Assembly: GCF_002443255.2 (NCBI RefSeq)
Contig: NW_019211459.1
Location: forward strand, 4,711,669 to 4,775,668
Length of the DNA stretch: 64,000 nt
Origin: Varroa destructor
Taxonomy: Eukaryota; Arthropoda; Arachnida; Mesostigmata; Varroidae
Direction of reading: 5' to 3'
A model generated the notes under the pieces. It was not told where the DNA came from and did not search any database. It saw nothing but the letters and a program-made list of their open reading frames with translations. Shown here in pieces: positions 63,420-64,000 of the stretch. Numbering within the stretch: the first letter of the stretch is position 1; each line of letters begins with the position of its first letter. A program made the translations under genes and the position numbers.

Positions 63420-64000
63420 CTTACGTTTTCGTAATCATCTTAACAGTACAATACATTATAAAATTATTTAGATCACAAAGAAATGCATAAGGACACATTT
63501 AAAATGGTGGAAAATCGCCGATTGGTTCAGTAATAGGTTTTACGTTAAACATATATGTGCTTAACGTAAAACCTAATCTAAATAATAAAGCATTTGAATA
63601 ATAACTACACATTTTCTGTATTGACTGCAAAGCGGTGCAAATATCATGCTTGTGGTCGAGACAATATGGAATAGGGTAAACTGTGAATTTTCGCTCTTTT
63701 TTTTGCTTCCTTTTTTCGTAAAAATAATTTTCCTGAACATCCCAACTTTTGATATTAACGCACATGAACTAATATCATCGTTTTACAAATAAAGCATATT
63801 CGTTCGATCAAAAGGTTAACTTATAAAATATAGGTCTACCAGTGCTCAATACATCGGTCCTATTGACGGGTCCTATACAAATAACCTTTAAAAAGTCAAA
63901 TTGATCGATAAGCGTATGTGATTCTATTTGCAGAGAGTAGACAAATCGTGAAAAACAATCTTATCGTTTTTCGTCCCAGCTGCGCTACATTCCAGTATTG
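60847..64000. other. AT-rich terminal stretch, no gene recognised
   Basis: Most ORFs here have an AT-driven composition. One stop-to-stop frame on the plus strand (62053-62268) looks more protein-like than its surroundings but has no start, splice sites or family match. A 15-bp hairpin is at 63534-63575 and an AT microsatellite at 63388-63415. Confidence 0.5.
63534..63575. repeat. 15-bp perfect hairpin with palindromic loop
   Basis: The arms 63534-63548 and 63561-63575 are exact reverse complements. The loop ACATATATGTGC contains a 10-base palindrome, so the whole 42 bases can form a nearly continuous stem. It resembles the end of a small foldback element. Confidence 0.7.

Noticed and set aside
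1..64000. CRISPR arrays, bacterial operons, insertion sequences
   Set aside because: No regularly spaced direct repeats and no bacterial gene organisation; the genes are spliced animal genes.

Overview
This is a window of an animal nuclear genome, most likely an arthropod. The genes are split by GT-AG introns of up to about 10 kb, the non-coding DNA is AT-rich with many (AT)n tracts, and the recognisable proteins are typical metazoan housekeeping proteins. A parasitiform mite or tick would fit, but nothing in the sequence proves that.

Layout, left to right. (1) About 3453-6830, minus strand: a three-exon gene for a small, apparently undescribed protein. It carries one MA3 domain clearly copied from eIF4G, set between a new basic N-terminal exon and a new basic C-terminal tail. 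(2) About 6831-18617: gene-poor DNA with a decayed mariner-like transposase, an inverted repeat with arms of about 0.75 kb (14704-15470 and 17050-17822) and simple repeats. (3) 18618-41931, minus strand: a full-length eIF4G gene with PABP-binding box, eIF4E-binding motif, MIF4G, MA3 and W2. Its large introns hold a likely alternative first exon (25679-26045), an Asn-rich ORF (24404-25174) and an antisense ORF with a signal-peptide-like start (27527-27832). (4) About 42000-44970: the divergent upstream region between eIF4G and CAPZB. (5) 44974-50940, plus strand: a complete six-exon gene for the beta subunit of F-actin capping protein. (6) 54971-56592, minus strand: a complete two-exon fumarylacetoacetase gene with every catalytic residue. 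(7) 56600-64000: AT-rich DNA with a few unassigned coding-like stretches, the best being a first-exon-like ORF at 60655-60843 (minus).

Exon joins of all three recognised genes, and of the MA3-only gene, were checked for splice dinucleotides and for reading phase. All fit except one: the first eIF4G exon (41750-41931) ends in a phase that does not match the next exon found (31667-31950), so a small exon is probably missing from my model. The main novelty is local. eIF4G has apparently donated its MA3 (eIF4A-binding) module to a neighbouring gene, keeping both intron positions and phases, and the copy has diverged to roughly half identity while staying open. That suggests a retained function, perhaps as an eIF4A-binding regulator like PDCD4; this function is inference. 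The other genes (actin capping, tyrosine breakdown) have no evident functional link to the translation factor.
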